This document shows positions 1 to 18,300 of a DNA stretch of 35,000 nt, piece by piece. Source of the stretch: Tubiluchus corallicola (taxonomy: Eukaryota; Priapulida; Priapulimorpha; Priapulimorphida; Tubiluchidae); the NCBI GenBank assembly GCA_030141605.1, contig JAQGDQ010000867.1, positions 1-35,000 on the forward strand, read 5' to 3'. Position 1 is the first letter of the stretch. The number at the start of each line of letters is the position of its first letter. The translations under genes were made by a program, and so were the position numbers. The notes under the pieces are model-generated. The model ran no database searches. It was given only the letters and a program-made list of their open reading frames with translations, and was not told where the DNA came from.

Positions 1-238
1 AAAATCTAAAAAATCCCACATACTAGCCTATCTATTTAAGTTTCTTTTCTTAATTTTTGTGTGTTTATTCATTTACTTCTTTCCTTTTTCTTCTTTTCTT
101 TCGCTGAATTATTGTTGAGTCTTCTCATTATCACGAATCGTTCGTTTATTTATTTATTTGGTCTATTATGTATTTATTTATTTGTTTGTTTGTGTTTTGT
201 TTATATTTATTCACATTTATTCTTGTTTGTTTTTCTAG

Positions 239-5889
<5,651 letters not shown>

Positions 5890-5903
5890 AAACTTCATAC
5901 AGA

Positions 5904-5920
5904 CTTGTTTTACTGTTTAT
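5904..5920 (+). repeat. Target-site duplication, left copy
   Basis: CTTGTTTTACTGTTTAT (17 bp) is repeated exactly at 6352-6368 and flanks the retrotransposon copy between them. It lies 15 bp downstream of the receptor stop codon. Confidence 0.88.
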
Positions 5921-6351
5921 CTTCTTCTTCCCAGCTTTTCCCTATTCGATGTCGCCGTTGTGAATGAGTCTTCTCCACACATTCCTATTGTTGACCATCT
6001 CTTCATTTATGTTCTTCTCTTTAAGGTCTCCATTAATACATTCAATCCATCTCCGCTTGGGTCGTCCTCTTCTTCTATTTCCATCCATCTCAACATCCTC
6101 ATCTCCACCACATCCAGTTTCTTCTCTTCGGTCTTCTTTAGAGTAGCTGCTTCCAGCCCATAGATTAGAGCGGGTCTGACCACTATCTTTGTGGACTTTA
6201 CCTTTAAGTCACACCGACTCATTCATAGAAGGTCTTGGCGCAGTTTTTACAGGCGGATGCCCTTCCTGTCCCTAACCCTCCCTATTTATCCGGGCTTGGG
6301 ACCGCCACTGAGTAGGGCTGGCTTGCCCCCCCCGCCCCAGTGGCTAGGTTT
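5921..6351 (-). mobile_element. 5'-truncated LINE (RTE-like) insertion in the receptor 3' UTR
   Basis: On the minus strand, 6222 to 5938 encodes the C-terminal end of a non-LTR retrotransposon reverse transcriptase polyprotein: VVRPALIYGLEAATLKK, then EKKLDVVEMRMLRWM, then after a frameshift GRPKRRWIECINGDLKEK and NVWRRLIHNGDIE before TAG. These match the end of RTE-type ORFs as I know them. The element ends in GAAGAAGAAG directly against the 17-bp target duplication, the normal signature of target-primed reverse transcription. The first 126 bases (6351-6225, minus) contain AGGAAGGGCATCCG and GTAAAAACTGCGCCAA, which I recall from 3' tails of such elements, so the copy may be chimeric. It is not functional. 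Confidence 0.85.
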
Positions 6352-6368
6352 CTTGTTTTACTGTTTAT
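6352..6368 (+). repeat. Target-site duplication, right copy
   Basis: An exact 17-bp copy of the sequence at 5904-5920. It marks the 5' end of the minus-strand retrotransposon. Removing one copy and the insert would restore a continuous receptor 3' UTR. Confidence 0.88.
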
Positions 6369-6865
6369 ACAAGTGGTAAAAATGAAACAGTGTATGTAAT
6401 TTTAGACCACCAAATAGTTGATAAGCTAAGATTGAAGGAATATGAGAGTTAGTTAAGCGAATGTTATCAAGGAAAATAGCAGTAAACAAAAGGAAACGAT
6501 ATAAACCGAAATCCTTTGGAAATACTATATTCTTTGTTGAGTTTATCCTCGTTGTACCACGGCTGGTACAACGTAATACGTACGATAAAAATATTGTTCC
6601 ATATAATGGTACAAATATTAATAGTTTAGTCACTAAAAATTGCAGCAAAAGTTGAATTGATGCACGATTTAAAACAAGGTTGATGAAATTACTTTAAATA
6701 CAGTTAGTAGACAGCATCTAAAATTGGTAAAACACACAAATTTAAAATTTTAAACATTCAATTCAAAGATTAATAAATTTGTACTTTAATGATAATCAAA
6801 AATTCATGCTAATATCCAGTGATTAGCTAAGTACAAAAAAAAGAACCAATGACAGTTAAATAAGC

Positions 6866-6871
6866 AATAAA
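6866..6871 (+). terminator. Candidate polyadenylation signal of the receptor gene
   Basis: AATAAA occurs here and at 6772-6777, about 0.9-1.0 kb after the stop codon (about 0.45-0.53 kb if the retrotransposon insertion is discounted). The DNA is AT-rich, so either could be chance. Confidence 0.3.
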
Positions 6872-9800
6872 TCTTTTATAATATTGTTTAGTTTTGATTA
6901 GATGATGTGTGAAATTAGTGATGGTTATAATCTTGAGAAGTTGGCTTGTGATTCAACGAATAAACGTTAAACACTTGGGAAATTTTGTAACAACTTATAC
7001 GCCAGACCAATCTAAAATTTATGTACGTAGGTTCTCATGTGATTAGTTACAGATGTTAGAAATAATAAAAATTTTTACAGTTTTAAAAGACGTTTGAAAA
7101 AAATTATGTTCAAAGAACATGCTTTGCTGTGATGTGTGATAAAAATGTTTTAGGTGTAGCTTGTCTTTTTACTTGGATTATTGAAAAAAATTATGCTTGA
7201 CCTTTTTTTTTGACCTTTTAATGTACCCGTTTTTGATTGGCTCGTAATTCCATATTTGACAGGAATGAGTGCGTTCTGCCGTTTTGTTGAAAAAAACGCG
7301 ATTCGATTATTTAGCTATTTATAGGTTCTATAAAAAAATTGAGTTTAAATTTTTAATATTGTAAATGAAATGAAAAATTTAAATTGAATAAATTTGATGA
7401 ATAAAATAAATTCGTGGTGCGGGTAGAAATCGAAACTTGCAAAAGTCGTATGTCGATAGAAAATTGTTTCTCTGAAACTACTGCTTTACTTAATTCAAAG
7501 AGAACTTCAGCAGATATATTCTATCACTAGCACATTAGTTTCAAGTATTCAGTTGCTCTGGACTTCTACTGACATTTCACATTTCTTTCTTGTAGCTATT
7601 TACTTACTGACAATTGAAAGTGTTTGTCCCATAGAGATGATAAATCACGCCAATGATAATGTTTTGTATCGTGATCTATGTCTCGGTTCGTAATGTTACG
7701 GATGCACCTGTGTCGGGTCAGGTGTAGGGCCCTCTACACACCCTGCTTCCACGTCAGCAGTGACTCACCCCTTTCTTGTAGGTCCAGACGTCTTGTTTGG
7801 GCCTACGCGTGGTGTGAGAAGCCAGCTGACCTGGAATGCCAGTATAAGTGTGTAGAGGTCACTACAGCCTTGATTTCTGACACAGGTGCTCCTAGGGTGT
7901 AGTGCTGTTACTGAGTTAGTTAGTTATTTTTTTTTTGTGAACGTGTATTTTGGTTCCCTATTTTCATTAGTGCTGTTAACAAACTCCGTACAGTGTAGTT
8001 TTTGTGTATTTTATTTTATGAGAGTTAAATGACATGCTATAACAGGTATAAGGTACTAGTTTACAGACATTGACTTAGTTAATTAACATAACATTTGTAA
8101 TTAAGTAATCGGTTACACAACGATAGTAAAATGGAACTTCATGATGCGCAATATCAAGACCGCCATGCCATCTTGGAGTTCGACCCCCTGGGTCGAATTC
8201 AGTCCAGCATTATCGTGAGGGCACACAGTATCTTGCTGTCATGCGCTGATATTTCATGGACTCTTTTTCTTCATGTGAAAATATTTTTCACGTGTTACTT
8301 TAGGGGTTCAAGACGCCGTCCATTATTTAATAACATCGTCTGCACTTTTGCGTGACTAAACCAGCACAAGTATAAAACGAATTTTTAAAAAAAATCCCAA
8401 CTATAAACATTTGATTGTGATTATGCACTCAGAGTCAAAGATGGCTAGATAAAGTCTTCCAATTTTTGTAAAATTTAATAGTAGTCGACTGTTAATTATT
8501 AATTACTCGGCAAAAACAATAACTAAAATGGGAACACCTCATCAGTTGCAATACCCCGGAGACTTATGCGTGTTGCTAGAACAGATTACACACGTCTCGT
8601 GTTTCGGTACATTAACTTTAGATGAGAAAGCACGGGTGCCTACACCATTTAATTCAAAATAACGTATAATCCGAAGGTTTTTATATAATTTTTGGTACCG
8701 AAAATTGTAATTTAAGTAATTTAAATCAACTATTTGAACGTGATACAGATAACGTGATATACTTGATTATCTTCAGTCTCTATGTCTTTCTTTCAGTCTT
8801 TATAGCTTTCTTTGTAATATTATAATATGGTTTATGTTATTTAAGTTGAAATAAAACGCAAATAAAAAATAAATAACAGTAATAAAATAAGAATAAAATA
8901 GTTGCTAGTACAATTCTTTAAAGATTTTTTTACTTATTTGCTACATTACTTGCCAACAAACCCTGTTTCGTTATACATTGTATTATACAATGTAGTCAAG
9001 CTGCCTGCATTATTCATGTGTTTTCGCTACTGAAATTGAGTTACAGTTCTATAGAGAATTGGTGAGTTTTCTCACTGACTTTTAGATGATCTTGACCATG
9101 CCAGATGAATTATTTATATTAGACGGTTGTGTAAAAATTATTATTCAGTAATATGTACGTATCAAATGTGTACCACTCTATATAAAGCTGAAGCTATGGT
9201 TAATTAAACTATCAGTTGTGATAAATTGTAATGTCAAAATTTCACCTTCAGTGACTGAATATTTAATTTATTCTTTGTATAATACTAACTACCACATTTA
9301 GTTTAATATTATATGGCATTACGCTATGCTATATAAATGCTAATATATCCTTATCATCAATGTTGTTGTTGTTATGATATTCGCAAACTGTGTTTAACCC
9401 AAAGAATGTTATTTTGTTAAAATCTAGTTCTAGTCTCAATGACCTAGCGCCATCTTTGATTATCCTTCTTCTCAGCAATTAATTTGTCCATATTTCAATT
9501 ATTGTTTAGCAATTGTAGAACATGTAATGTTTTACGATAATCGTTTTGTTTATGCTGCTGTAAAATAATTATCCAATATTTCATACTTTTATAAAGAAGA
9601 CGGTGGAAAAAGTTATTCTACTCAGTGAAAATCTTAAAATATTGTAAATTAAATATTATTGATCATAATGTGCCTTATGTTCTATGTTCTTACGTTCTTT
9701 CATGTTCTACATTATAATGTTCATGGATAATGTAGACGAGAAAATAATACCCATTATGAACTTCTTTATGGTTTCTGCCTTGTGTCGTAAACGGCAATAA

Positions 9801-10058
9801 TTTCGTTTATATTCATTCTATTTTAAAAAAATCTGTAATACTGTTTACATTTTTCTATAAATTTTTCTGAATAAGTTGCCTGCATGAATTGAGAACCAGC
9901 GGGCAATCAAATACTGAATTGTTCCGTGCTTATCTGTTGATAATTGACTCTTTAAATTATCCTTGTCAGTTAAACTAAATGGAAAGAAAGGAAAATTTCT
10001 GCTAATTAAGATGCTGAGCAGAAACGAGTCCAAATACATTTCTCCCAAGCCTGCTAAC
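6872..10058. other. Intergenic AT-rich DNA
   Basis: No exon, RNA gene or long repeat is recognisable across most of this stretch. The exception is a more GC-rich block at 7690-7905, listed separately. A small palindrome, TACATTGTATTATACAATGT, lies near 8975-8995. Short open frames at 8131-8355 and 9845-10099 show no family features. Confidence 0.6.
7690..7905. repeat. GC-rich block with short inverted ends (possible MITE)
   Basis: About 210 bp of distinctly higher GC in AT-rich surroundings. Near the left end is GATGCACCTGTGTCGGGTCAG; near the right end is GACACAGGTGCTCC, so a GCACCTGTGTC-type motif is inverted at the two ends. GTGTAGGGCCCTCTACAC inside forms a hairpin. TGTTACGG and TGTTACTG flank it. 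An open frame runs through it (7678-7902) but matches nothing I recognise. Confidence 0.35.
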
Positions 10059-10640
10059 GAGGGGCGTAGCCAGGTTGTAAAGTTAGAGGGAGCAAGCACC
10101 TAAAAAGACAATGTGACAGGGGCGTAGCCAGGTTGTAAGTCAGAGGGAGCAAGCACATAAAAAAGACAATGTGACAGGGGCGTAGCCAGGTTGTAAGTCA
10201 GAGGGAGCAAGCACATAAAAAAGACACTGTGACAGGGGCGTAGCCAGGTTGTAAGTTAGAGGGAGCAAGCACATAAAAAGACACTGTGACAGGGGCGTAG
10301 CCAGGTTGTAAAGTTAGTGGGAGCAAGCACATAGAAAAGGCCCCGCAACAAGTGCCAAGCAATTTTTTACGCATTGATTATACATTTTAATTTTGTGTTT
10401 AAAATCGAAACCCGTGGAAGATCCAATTTTAAAGAAAGTACATAACTCGTTAATTCGTTTTTAAAATTAAAACAAAAAGTTTTACAGTAAGCTCTTAAAT
10501 CTGAAAATGTAATAAAAACACATAAACGTAAAATGCAAACAAAATGAACAAGTTTTGCCGCTGTTGAAAAGACAACAATTTTGAAAATTATGCTCAGAGG
10601 ACAGGTTGGTCCCCTTGCTCCCCTACTAGCTACGCCACTG
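10059..10640. mobile_element. hAT-like non-autonomous DNA transposon
   Basis: The left end reads GAGGGGCGTAGCCAGG and the right end, reverse-complemented, CAGTGGCGTAGCTAG. Inside the TIR both ends share GAGGGAGCAAG / GGGGAGCAAGG. The internal units begin CAGGGGCGTAG, matching hAT-style TIRs. The flanks CTGCTAAC and CTGCTCAT agree at 6 of 8 positions, suggesting an old 8-bp target duplication. No transposase is encoded. The left subterminal region has been amplified (next entry). Confidence 0.65.
10061..10349 (+). repeat. 58-bp tandem repeat of a transposon end, five copies
   Basis: Units beginning GGGGCGTAGCCAGGTTGTAA start at 10061, 10119, 10177, 10235 and 10292, so the period is 58, 58, 58 and 57 bp. 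Each unit contains GAGGGAGCAAGCAC (GTGGG in the last) followed by an A-rich stretch and GTGACA. The units are nearly identical, implying recent expansion. Confidence 0.95.
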
Positions 10641-11142
10641 CTGCTCATTATACAGATTGTCTAAAGGTGTGAAAGAAGCCAGAAAATTAATTATATTTAT
10701 GCCGTGAAACTGATTTCATAATTGCATTCTGCATAGAGTTATGAGAAGTTTATTAAACTCATTCCAAATCGCATGAAGAATTATTCATTAATTTTGCAAC
10801 ATCTTACACCCTAACCCTTTACTTCTGGGTACCACTCGGTAGACATTTGCTCGGCTAACCCGCGTTGTCGACTGCAATTATTTTTATAATAATTGTAAAA
10901 ATGAGGCTTGACTTATGACAGCGGGCGCCCCTTTTTCTACACACGCGATTGCTCTTGTTTCGCATGCTTCAGTTACCTCTATTTCATGCATCTTAAGCAA
11001 AAAGCGAGTCTTCAGAGGAGGGAATTGTTCAGAGAAGTGGAACGTTTTCCGTTCATTTGCATCAACTTGGCTGTTTTCTTCAGCGCGTCAGGTAGAAAAA
11101 AACTGATACAGAAACTCTAATTATCGCTACTTAATTAGTGCT
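10641..11142 (+). promoter_or_regulatory. Upstream region of the TGFBI-like gene
   Basis: These 500 bp lie before the first coding exon. An octamer-like ATTTGCAT is at 11055-11062 and an AT-rich TTTTATAATAATTG is near 10880. Neither is proof of a promoter. An in-frame stop at 11104-11106 precedes the chosen start codon. Confidence 0.3.
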
Positions 11143-11252
11143 ATGGTGTTAATTATGACAACCCAAGTGACTGCAGTATTGTTGTTGTTTTTATTTACAT
11201 TTCAACCTTTGGCTGGTTCGTGGTGGGGAAACTCGTTGTATCGAAGTCAGGG
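11143..11252 (+). CDS. TGFBI-like: TGFBI-like exon 1: signal peptide
   Basis: Two in-frame ATGs exist, at 11143 (G at -3 and G at +4, good context) and 11155. I use the first. A hydrophobic core VTAVLLLFLFTFQPLA is followed by GS, a likely signal-peptidase site, then WWGNSLYRSQG. The donor is GTAAGT at 11253. It ends with two bases, so the next exon completes a Gly and reads GPNVCAVEE, as in TGFBI. Confidence 0.85.
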
Positions 11253-12260
11253 GTAAGTTTGATAGTTTAGCAATAATTTGATATAGAATTTATTTGATAT
11301 TAGTACCAAAGCAAATTTATTTGGTGGTGGCAGCGGTGGTGGTGGTGGCGGTGGTGACTGTGGTTGTTGGCGGAAGTAGTGCAGATGATGGTGGCACTGG
11401 TGGTGGTGTTGGTGGTGGTGGTGTTGGTGGTGGCGGCAGCGGTGGTGGTGGTGACTGTGGTTGTTGGCGGAAGTAGTGCAGATGATGGTGGCACTGGTGG
11501 TGGTGATGGTGGTGGTGGGGTGGTGGTGTTGGTGGTGGCGACAGCGGTGGCGGTGGTGGTGTCGGTAGCAGTGGTGGTGGTAGCAGCAGCGCCGGCAGTG
11601 ACAGTAGCGCTGGTGGTGACTTTAGTGGTGACAGCAGTAGTAGCAATGAATTTTAATCAGAAGTTCATTATACTCATTAACTGGCTAACTCAATCAAATC
11701 AAGCAATTTTTTTTCTTGAAAAACCGAAACACAAAGTACACCTCTAATTAAAGGGTATACTTTCTAGACGTAAGGGTTACAGTCTATTCTAGGGTTACAA
11801 TACTAGACCCATTAGATTTTTTAACATTGTTATGTAGTTTTTATTACTAATCGTTTGAATAATTTTTTACTGCTAAAACTTTTTAATGAATTACTTATGT
11901 AAAGTATATTCAAAATAAAATGATGTTAATAATTGCAGTAGGCCATTTAATTCATACTCCCTTTGGCATTTTCGTACCTGAAAGGATTAGATATCCATCG
12001 CAACAGCAGTTACTGATATCCATCTTTACACGTAACTTGAAAAAAGTAAAGAAATTTGTCATCGGTTTGATTTAACATTTAATCACGAGTTTCTTCGAAA
12101 AAATACAATCAAATTAACAAGATTTCTTTGCACAAATGACATACTTATTGTTGTCACTGCCATCGTCATCGTCGTCATCACCATCATCATCACTGCCACC
12201 ACCACCATCATCATCATAACCACTACCAGCACCACCAGCACCACCACCACAGCAACCACT

Positions 12261-12322
<62 letters not shown>

Positions 12323-15300
12323 TGTTGCATTTTTCTTCTTCTTCTCCTTCTTCATCAATACCTTTTTCATCACTGTCATCATCGTCGTCAACAGCAGCAG
12401 TAGTAAGTAACACTAATGAAAGTATTTCAAATTTTAATTTACTGAAAACGAAATCGCTGTCATGTTAAATCACTGCTTGACACTTTTAAGCACAGTACGC
12501 ATGCGTGTTAAAACTGTAATCACACTATAACTTATGGAGACGAATGTTTCGTTTTTGTCGCATGTAACAAATACTAGTCGCTAAGCGCTGGATCATGCCA
12601 GCAGTGCATGCATGTGGTGCTGATGTGACGACGACAACGACGACGATGACGACGACGATGATGCTGATGCTGATGGCGATGACGACGATGGTGATGGTGA
12701 CAACAGAAAGAATGCTATTTAGGCAAATAAATAAATAATCAAAAAACAAGTTATATTAATCTGCCTTTACTTATACTCTAACTTCTCCTTTTTCAATTTG
12801 CCGTTAGTTCCAAATGATCACCTTCAGTTTTGCTTTTCACAGAATTAACTCTTTTTTACCTTAAACACCTATTCAAGGTTACCGATTACCTGTTTAAAAT
12901 GTGTCACCACTCCTGCAAGTTGCAAAGTTTTAGTTGCCAAGCTTACTAACTGAACTTATTAGAAACAAAACTGCAACTAAAAACTTTGTGTTGCATTCGC
13001 TGGTTAATTTAAGCAAACGTTACAGTGTTTTGTCGACGCATTTCTGTTCGACTAGCTGTGAAAAAAAGTTTTGCAGCTTAATTGAAGAAGCATTAAAAGC
13101 TAGAATTGCCATCTGTTTGACTTTTGATCTTTGACGAAGGTCGTCTTCCAGTATCGCTTCTGAAGTCCTCCTGATCAGTTTGAACCCCGTGGTATTTTTT
13201 TCCTTTTGCAAGTTATATTTTTATAAAGGTTAAACAGGCTACCGATAAGTGACCTCGACCTTCCGAGGTCACTGCATCTTATTCGGACATTTACGTTATA
13301 AAACAGAAATCGTGGTCAGGTTGCAACTGATAAATTCTTTCAAGGTTGGTACCACATTTCGTTTTTACAGAATTTAACAGCATCTTAGGCGTTTCCGTTA
13401 TGCAACACAGCACCACTCATAATTTGATGCCTACTCCCCGGTCTGTATGCAACACATCACCACTCATAACCCCCGGACTGTTGTTACATTTCAAGTATCT
13501 ACGTTGTTTAACTCAAGTGGAGTATTTGATAAATCTTTCTTCAAAAAACATCCAGATACGTGATCAGCTATCCTCCTTTTGGTTTCTTCCCAGGTAATTA
13601 GTGATGCAATGCTGTAGTAAGTGGAGAATCCTTTGGTAATCTGATGACATGTCCAAACCATTTAAGCCGATGCTTATGTATAACCTCATTCCATTTCTTC
13701 TTCTTCGTTAAATCATATAGATCTTGATTTGAGATTTTCTTTTTCCATTTTATATCCAACATGTTTTTGTACAGACGTCTTTGTAAAGTAGCAATTTCAT
13801 TCTACTGGAGAACTTTGACGCTCGACAATTCAGAATTATATTTGAATACAGGTTCTACAAGTGATGTTAAAATATGTAGTTTAGTTTCTGTGGTAAGATT
13901 CGGAATTTCGAAGCTTGGAATATGCAGGCAAGGCTAATAATTTCTGCGTGCGTCAGCTTCAGTGCCTTAACACGACATAGAAGCGTGGTGGTTATCGTAA
14001 GCTTTGAGAAAATAAACGTTGGATTCAAGAAGAACACTTACATTATTATATTAAATATGTTATAATTATATTACATATACAGTTTTATATAGTTTGCTAT
14101 ATAAAAGAGACACAGCATTCAATTGCAGATTCTACTTAATATAGACGGTTGTGGCTTGACCGGACTCTTGTTATTAAGAATACTTTTCTTAAGACGGTGA
14201 ACCAATTGACGTTTTGCACTTCGTCATTGCGAGTCGTCTTTTAACATCATCAGTTTCAATCACTTGTTGTTTACCTTTGTTGGGTAGAGAAGGCCAAACT
14301 TTCCACCTATCCCAAACCACCGAGCCGCTTCCAAACCTTGCCCACTATTGAGCATTATAGGCTGTGTAGCATTTATAATTACTCTTCCGCCACACTTCAC
14401 AGCACTACGGTCTTCTCTTCTTCTTCATCTTCCCCGCCCAAACACTCCGAGGCCTTGTGTTTCGCTTCAGGCAAAGACATCTTGACACGTGCAGACTTCA
14501 CATGTCAAACGTTGGTATTCACTTAACCCAGATAAACCCCAGTATTTAATTACACAAATCAAACTCACATTCCGCCAACCATCCCATAATCCATCACTTT
14601 CTGGATTCTATGATTGACAGTTTCACCTTCCAGAAGGATTCACGGTGTCGAAAGTTACTTGTTTGACCTCGAGAATGTATAATTACTGTTTTCTATTTTT
14701 TCGATGGTATTTTCAATATTTATACGTGACAGTAGTAAAGTTACCAGGAATTTATAAAAAAAAACGCAAAGACGTAGCCAGCAAACCTATTTTGACAGCT
14801 AAAATTAAAATATCAATGGTGGAACATGTACTTGTGAAGTTCACGCCCCCGCACCATAGAAATCTTTGAAACTTTGTCCCAGAGAAGTTATTATGTTATA
14901 TAATAGGCGCCATACACAACAAAACAATGAATTGGTTACATTCTCCGCCTAAGTAGGGATAATTATTTTTGTACAACAAAGAGAGAGAAAACAAGTTTAA
15001 TTGTGTTAATACAGCACAGAAACCATCACCCAAGTTCATTAGCACAAGTTTTCGTTTTGACGAAGCTTTAATTACTGTCATGTCATGTTTATTGTCTACT
15101 GTTCCAGTCACCTTATTTACAAAAGCGCGTAATTAGTACGTGTTAGAGTTGAACTCGGCTTTACAATATGTTCAGGTGCATGACTTTTGCTCAAATGGCA
15201 ATCTTCAAGGGGGTATGCAAATATCGCTCATATGAATATAGGCCTTAAGGGCATACACTTGAGCATGTACTATATGCACAAGTAAATTATTAGTTAAACA

Positions 15301-18300
15301 GAATCACATTTTCATACATAATTGTTTGTAGAGTATGTAACATATAGAGGTACACTATAAGAAAACCACTTAATATTTTAATATGTCACACTTTAGATAC
15401 ATATAAATGTGTGAAAAAAGCTACATTTTATTGAGTAAAACTTAGTTTATATATATATACATATATATAAGCAATATATAAATCTTAATTTTTGTATTGA
15501 ACGTATAAGAAAACAGCAAAAGATGGCTCCGTGGTTATTAAAGCCGTCCAGGAGCGGAATAGATCTAAGCAATTTCTCGTTCATTTTTTTCATTTTTATG
15601 TCAATTTATTTTTGAACGTACAGTGGCACAACGTAAACAAAAATGAACTAGTGATATATATATATTACTGTACATTCAAAAATAAACTGATATAAAAATG
15701 AAAAAAATGAAAGAGAAATTGCTTAGATCTATTCTGCTCCTAGACGGCTTTAATAACCACGGAGCCATCTTTTGCTGTTACTGAAAAGCTGTTTTATTTG
15801 TTATACGGTTAAATCGAAAATTAATGCGGGAATTTTAGAAATCCATTTCAAAGGCTTTAGCTCTTTTGTAGGCTGATAATTACGAGCAAAAAACTATGTC
15901 GTTCTTTTTATGTAATAGTTTCAGATCAGAGATTTTTCGATTATTGTCATATATTTATCCATAATATTAATATATGACTCTGGTGGGTGTAATTACCTTA
16001 GTAGGCCATTAATTTGTCCAGAATTGTGATCTAGTCGAACATGTTTGATATAATGTGATGTTTTTCAAGGTCGCAACGAAGAAAGCATTTTCTAATTCTT
16101 GAAAATTATAACAATATCACAACTAAATTGTACGAACTAAATATTTGCACGAAAGGTCGACTCTCGTGGTTTTGTAGTTTTTCACTTCTCTATTTATACG
16201 CTTTGTATTTGCATAAAGATACTAAATAATTGCACATAATATTGTATTGAAGCATTGTTGTGGAGATTAGCAAATTTTTCTAAATAAATTTTCTGTGTCG
16301 AGTATGCTTTCATCACCATCGAAGGTATTTTCCCTCTAATCCCTCGCGATAAGAACTGTAGTATTGAATCTTCTTTGCTGTCGGCGGAATATCTGTATCA
16401 AATGTCGAAAACGAGGAAGATAATTAGCTGGATTTGAACGCATTATACCTCGTGTGTATGAAACATTATAAGTAATCCTGGTGGCCCAGATGCCGGAGGC
16501 AGAGATAGACATCGTAATTTGTAAATTACCGAGAAGAGCAAATACCGGAGCTATTACGAAAGAATACGAACAAGAATTTGATCAAGGGCGAGTATAGAAT
16601 CAACCACAAAAGATACACCTCAGTAATACAGAACCTAAGGTTGCGCACCTCACAATAGTAGAAAATTAATAGTTTAGCTATAATCATGTAACGTCATGTA
16701 AAATTACTTGTGTAAGAATGTACGCGTAATAATTTTTGATCATCAGGAATTACATGCGTTACGATTTTGCCTGCAGCTGTTTTTATAAATCGATTATCAT
16801 TTTAAGACTGCTTCGTTTTCGTCATTTTGTTGAGAAATCAGCAAAAAATGCTACAAGAATTTCAAGTTGCTTATTAAATAATTAAATGTATTTGTGTGTG
16901 AACTTAAGGTGAACACCTGTCAAGGTAAGCAGGTAGATATAAAATAAGTGTTTAGCAAGAAGATTACTGTTGTTGAGACGCATATTTTAATAATAATATT
17001 TTGCGCAACAAAAATCAGACAAAAAGATTATTTTCAAGGAAATACCTGCATAGTTATAGACTAAGTTGGGTGTGTTTGAATAATAGCATACCTGAGCTAT
17101 GTGTACATAAGTTAATAGATTATGTAACTATTGCGTGCAAAACTTATATGTATATTCCTGCCACTACAATGGACGCCATTTCCGCATTGACGCTGGCACA
17201 ACTTCTTGACAGTAACGGTAAAACACACGGTATATTGTACTATGCATGCAGATGTGACAGGTTGTGCTTTTTTGAATCAGAGGCTTTTGTTTTTGATTTT
17301 CATGGCGACCGTAGTAAGCGTCAGGAATAAACGGCTATTTCTTTTGCAGATGTTCAATTGCATTTGTAGCGTCCTTCATTGAATTATCGTCCATTGCGAT
17401 CTTAAAATAAAGAAATGCTATCAGTATTAGTACTGCTATTATAGGATTTACTTTACTAACTTTGCAGTAAAAAACTATTTGAAATGAAATTGTTTTAATG
17501 TGATTTTAATTTGCTCAATTTTCACACTTTTAAAGTAAATCGCGTTATAAGTTTCATCATATAATGCAATTTGTGATTTTAGACATAAAATCTAATTTAA
17601 TATATAATGCATAGCGTAATTACATAATGTAGTGTAATATGCGTGTGTGATGTTATGTAATTTATATGCGTGCGTGCGTGTGTGCGTGTGTGTTGTAATG
17701 TATAATGTAATGTAGAGCCTATAATTGCAGATAGTAATGTCAAAAATTAGTTTTGTGAATAGAATAATGACAACTAAAAGGGGAAGGAAAATATGTCCTC
17801 ACTTCATCCTCTCTTTTTCTTGAGTGTTTTTATTGTAATTTTATTGTTTTATATGTAGAATGAATTTATATAACTGTATGTAAATTTAAGTGTAATATGT
17901 AATAGTTTAAACTCATTGAATAATTAAATTCAATAAGTTGGAGATTTTGCTTCGCTTGAGTGCAACCTAATGAAATCCACTTCACCACTTGTGATTTTGA
18001 ATTGGATAAAATGTCTCGTTCCAATTATCGGCAAACCGAAATGAAATTTTTGTTTCTATAACATCCTTGGCATCAATGTCACTGACTACACAGCCCGTAG
18101 GAGACTTATCCTACGCCCGGTCCAGATCCAAGACTCCAAACTAAGTTTTCATCGTAAATGCATAGCCTGCTACATTTGCATATCAGTAGAATAATAGCTA
18201 ACTAATTGGAAATGTAAGTGCAGTCTGTTATTTACATCTTTAGAATAACATTTCACTAATTGAAAATATAAGCGTAGTTTGTTATTTGCATATTTGGAAT

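Noticed and set aside
5960-6379. Plus-strand open frames after the receptor stop
   Set aside because: Antisense shadows of the minus-strand retrotransposon fragment.
8131-8355. 74-codon open frame
   Set aside because: No recognisable domain, no splice or start context, in otherwise empty AT-rich DNA.
17001-17330. 109-codon open frame in intron 1
   Set aside because: Amino-acid composition and lack of family features fit chance; it lies inside an intron of a confirmed gene.
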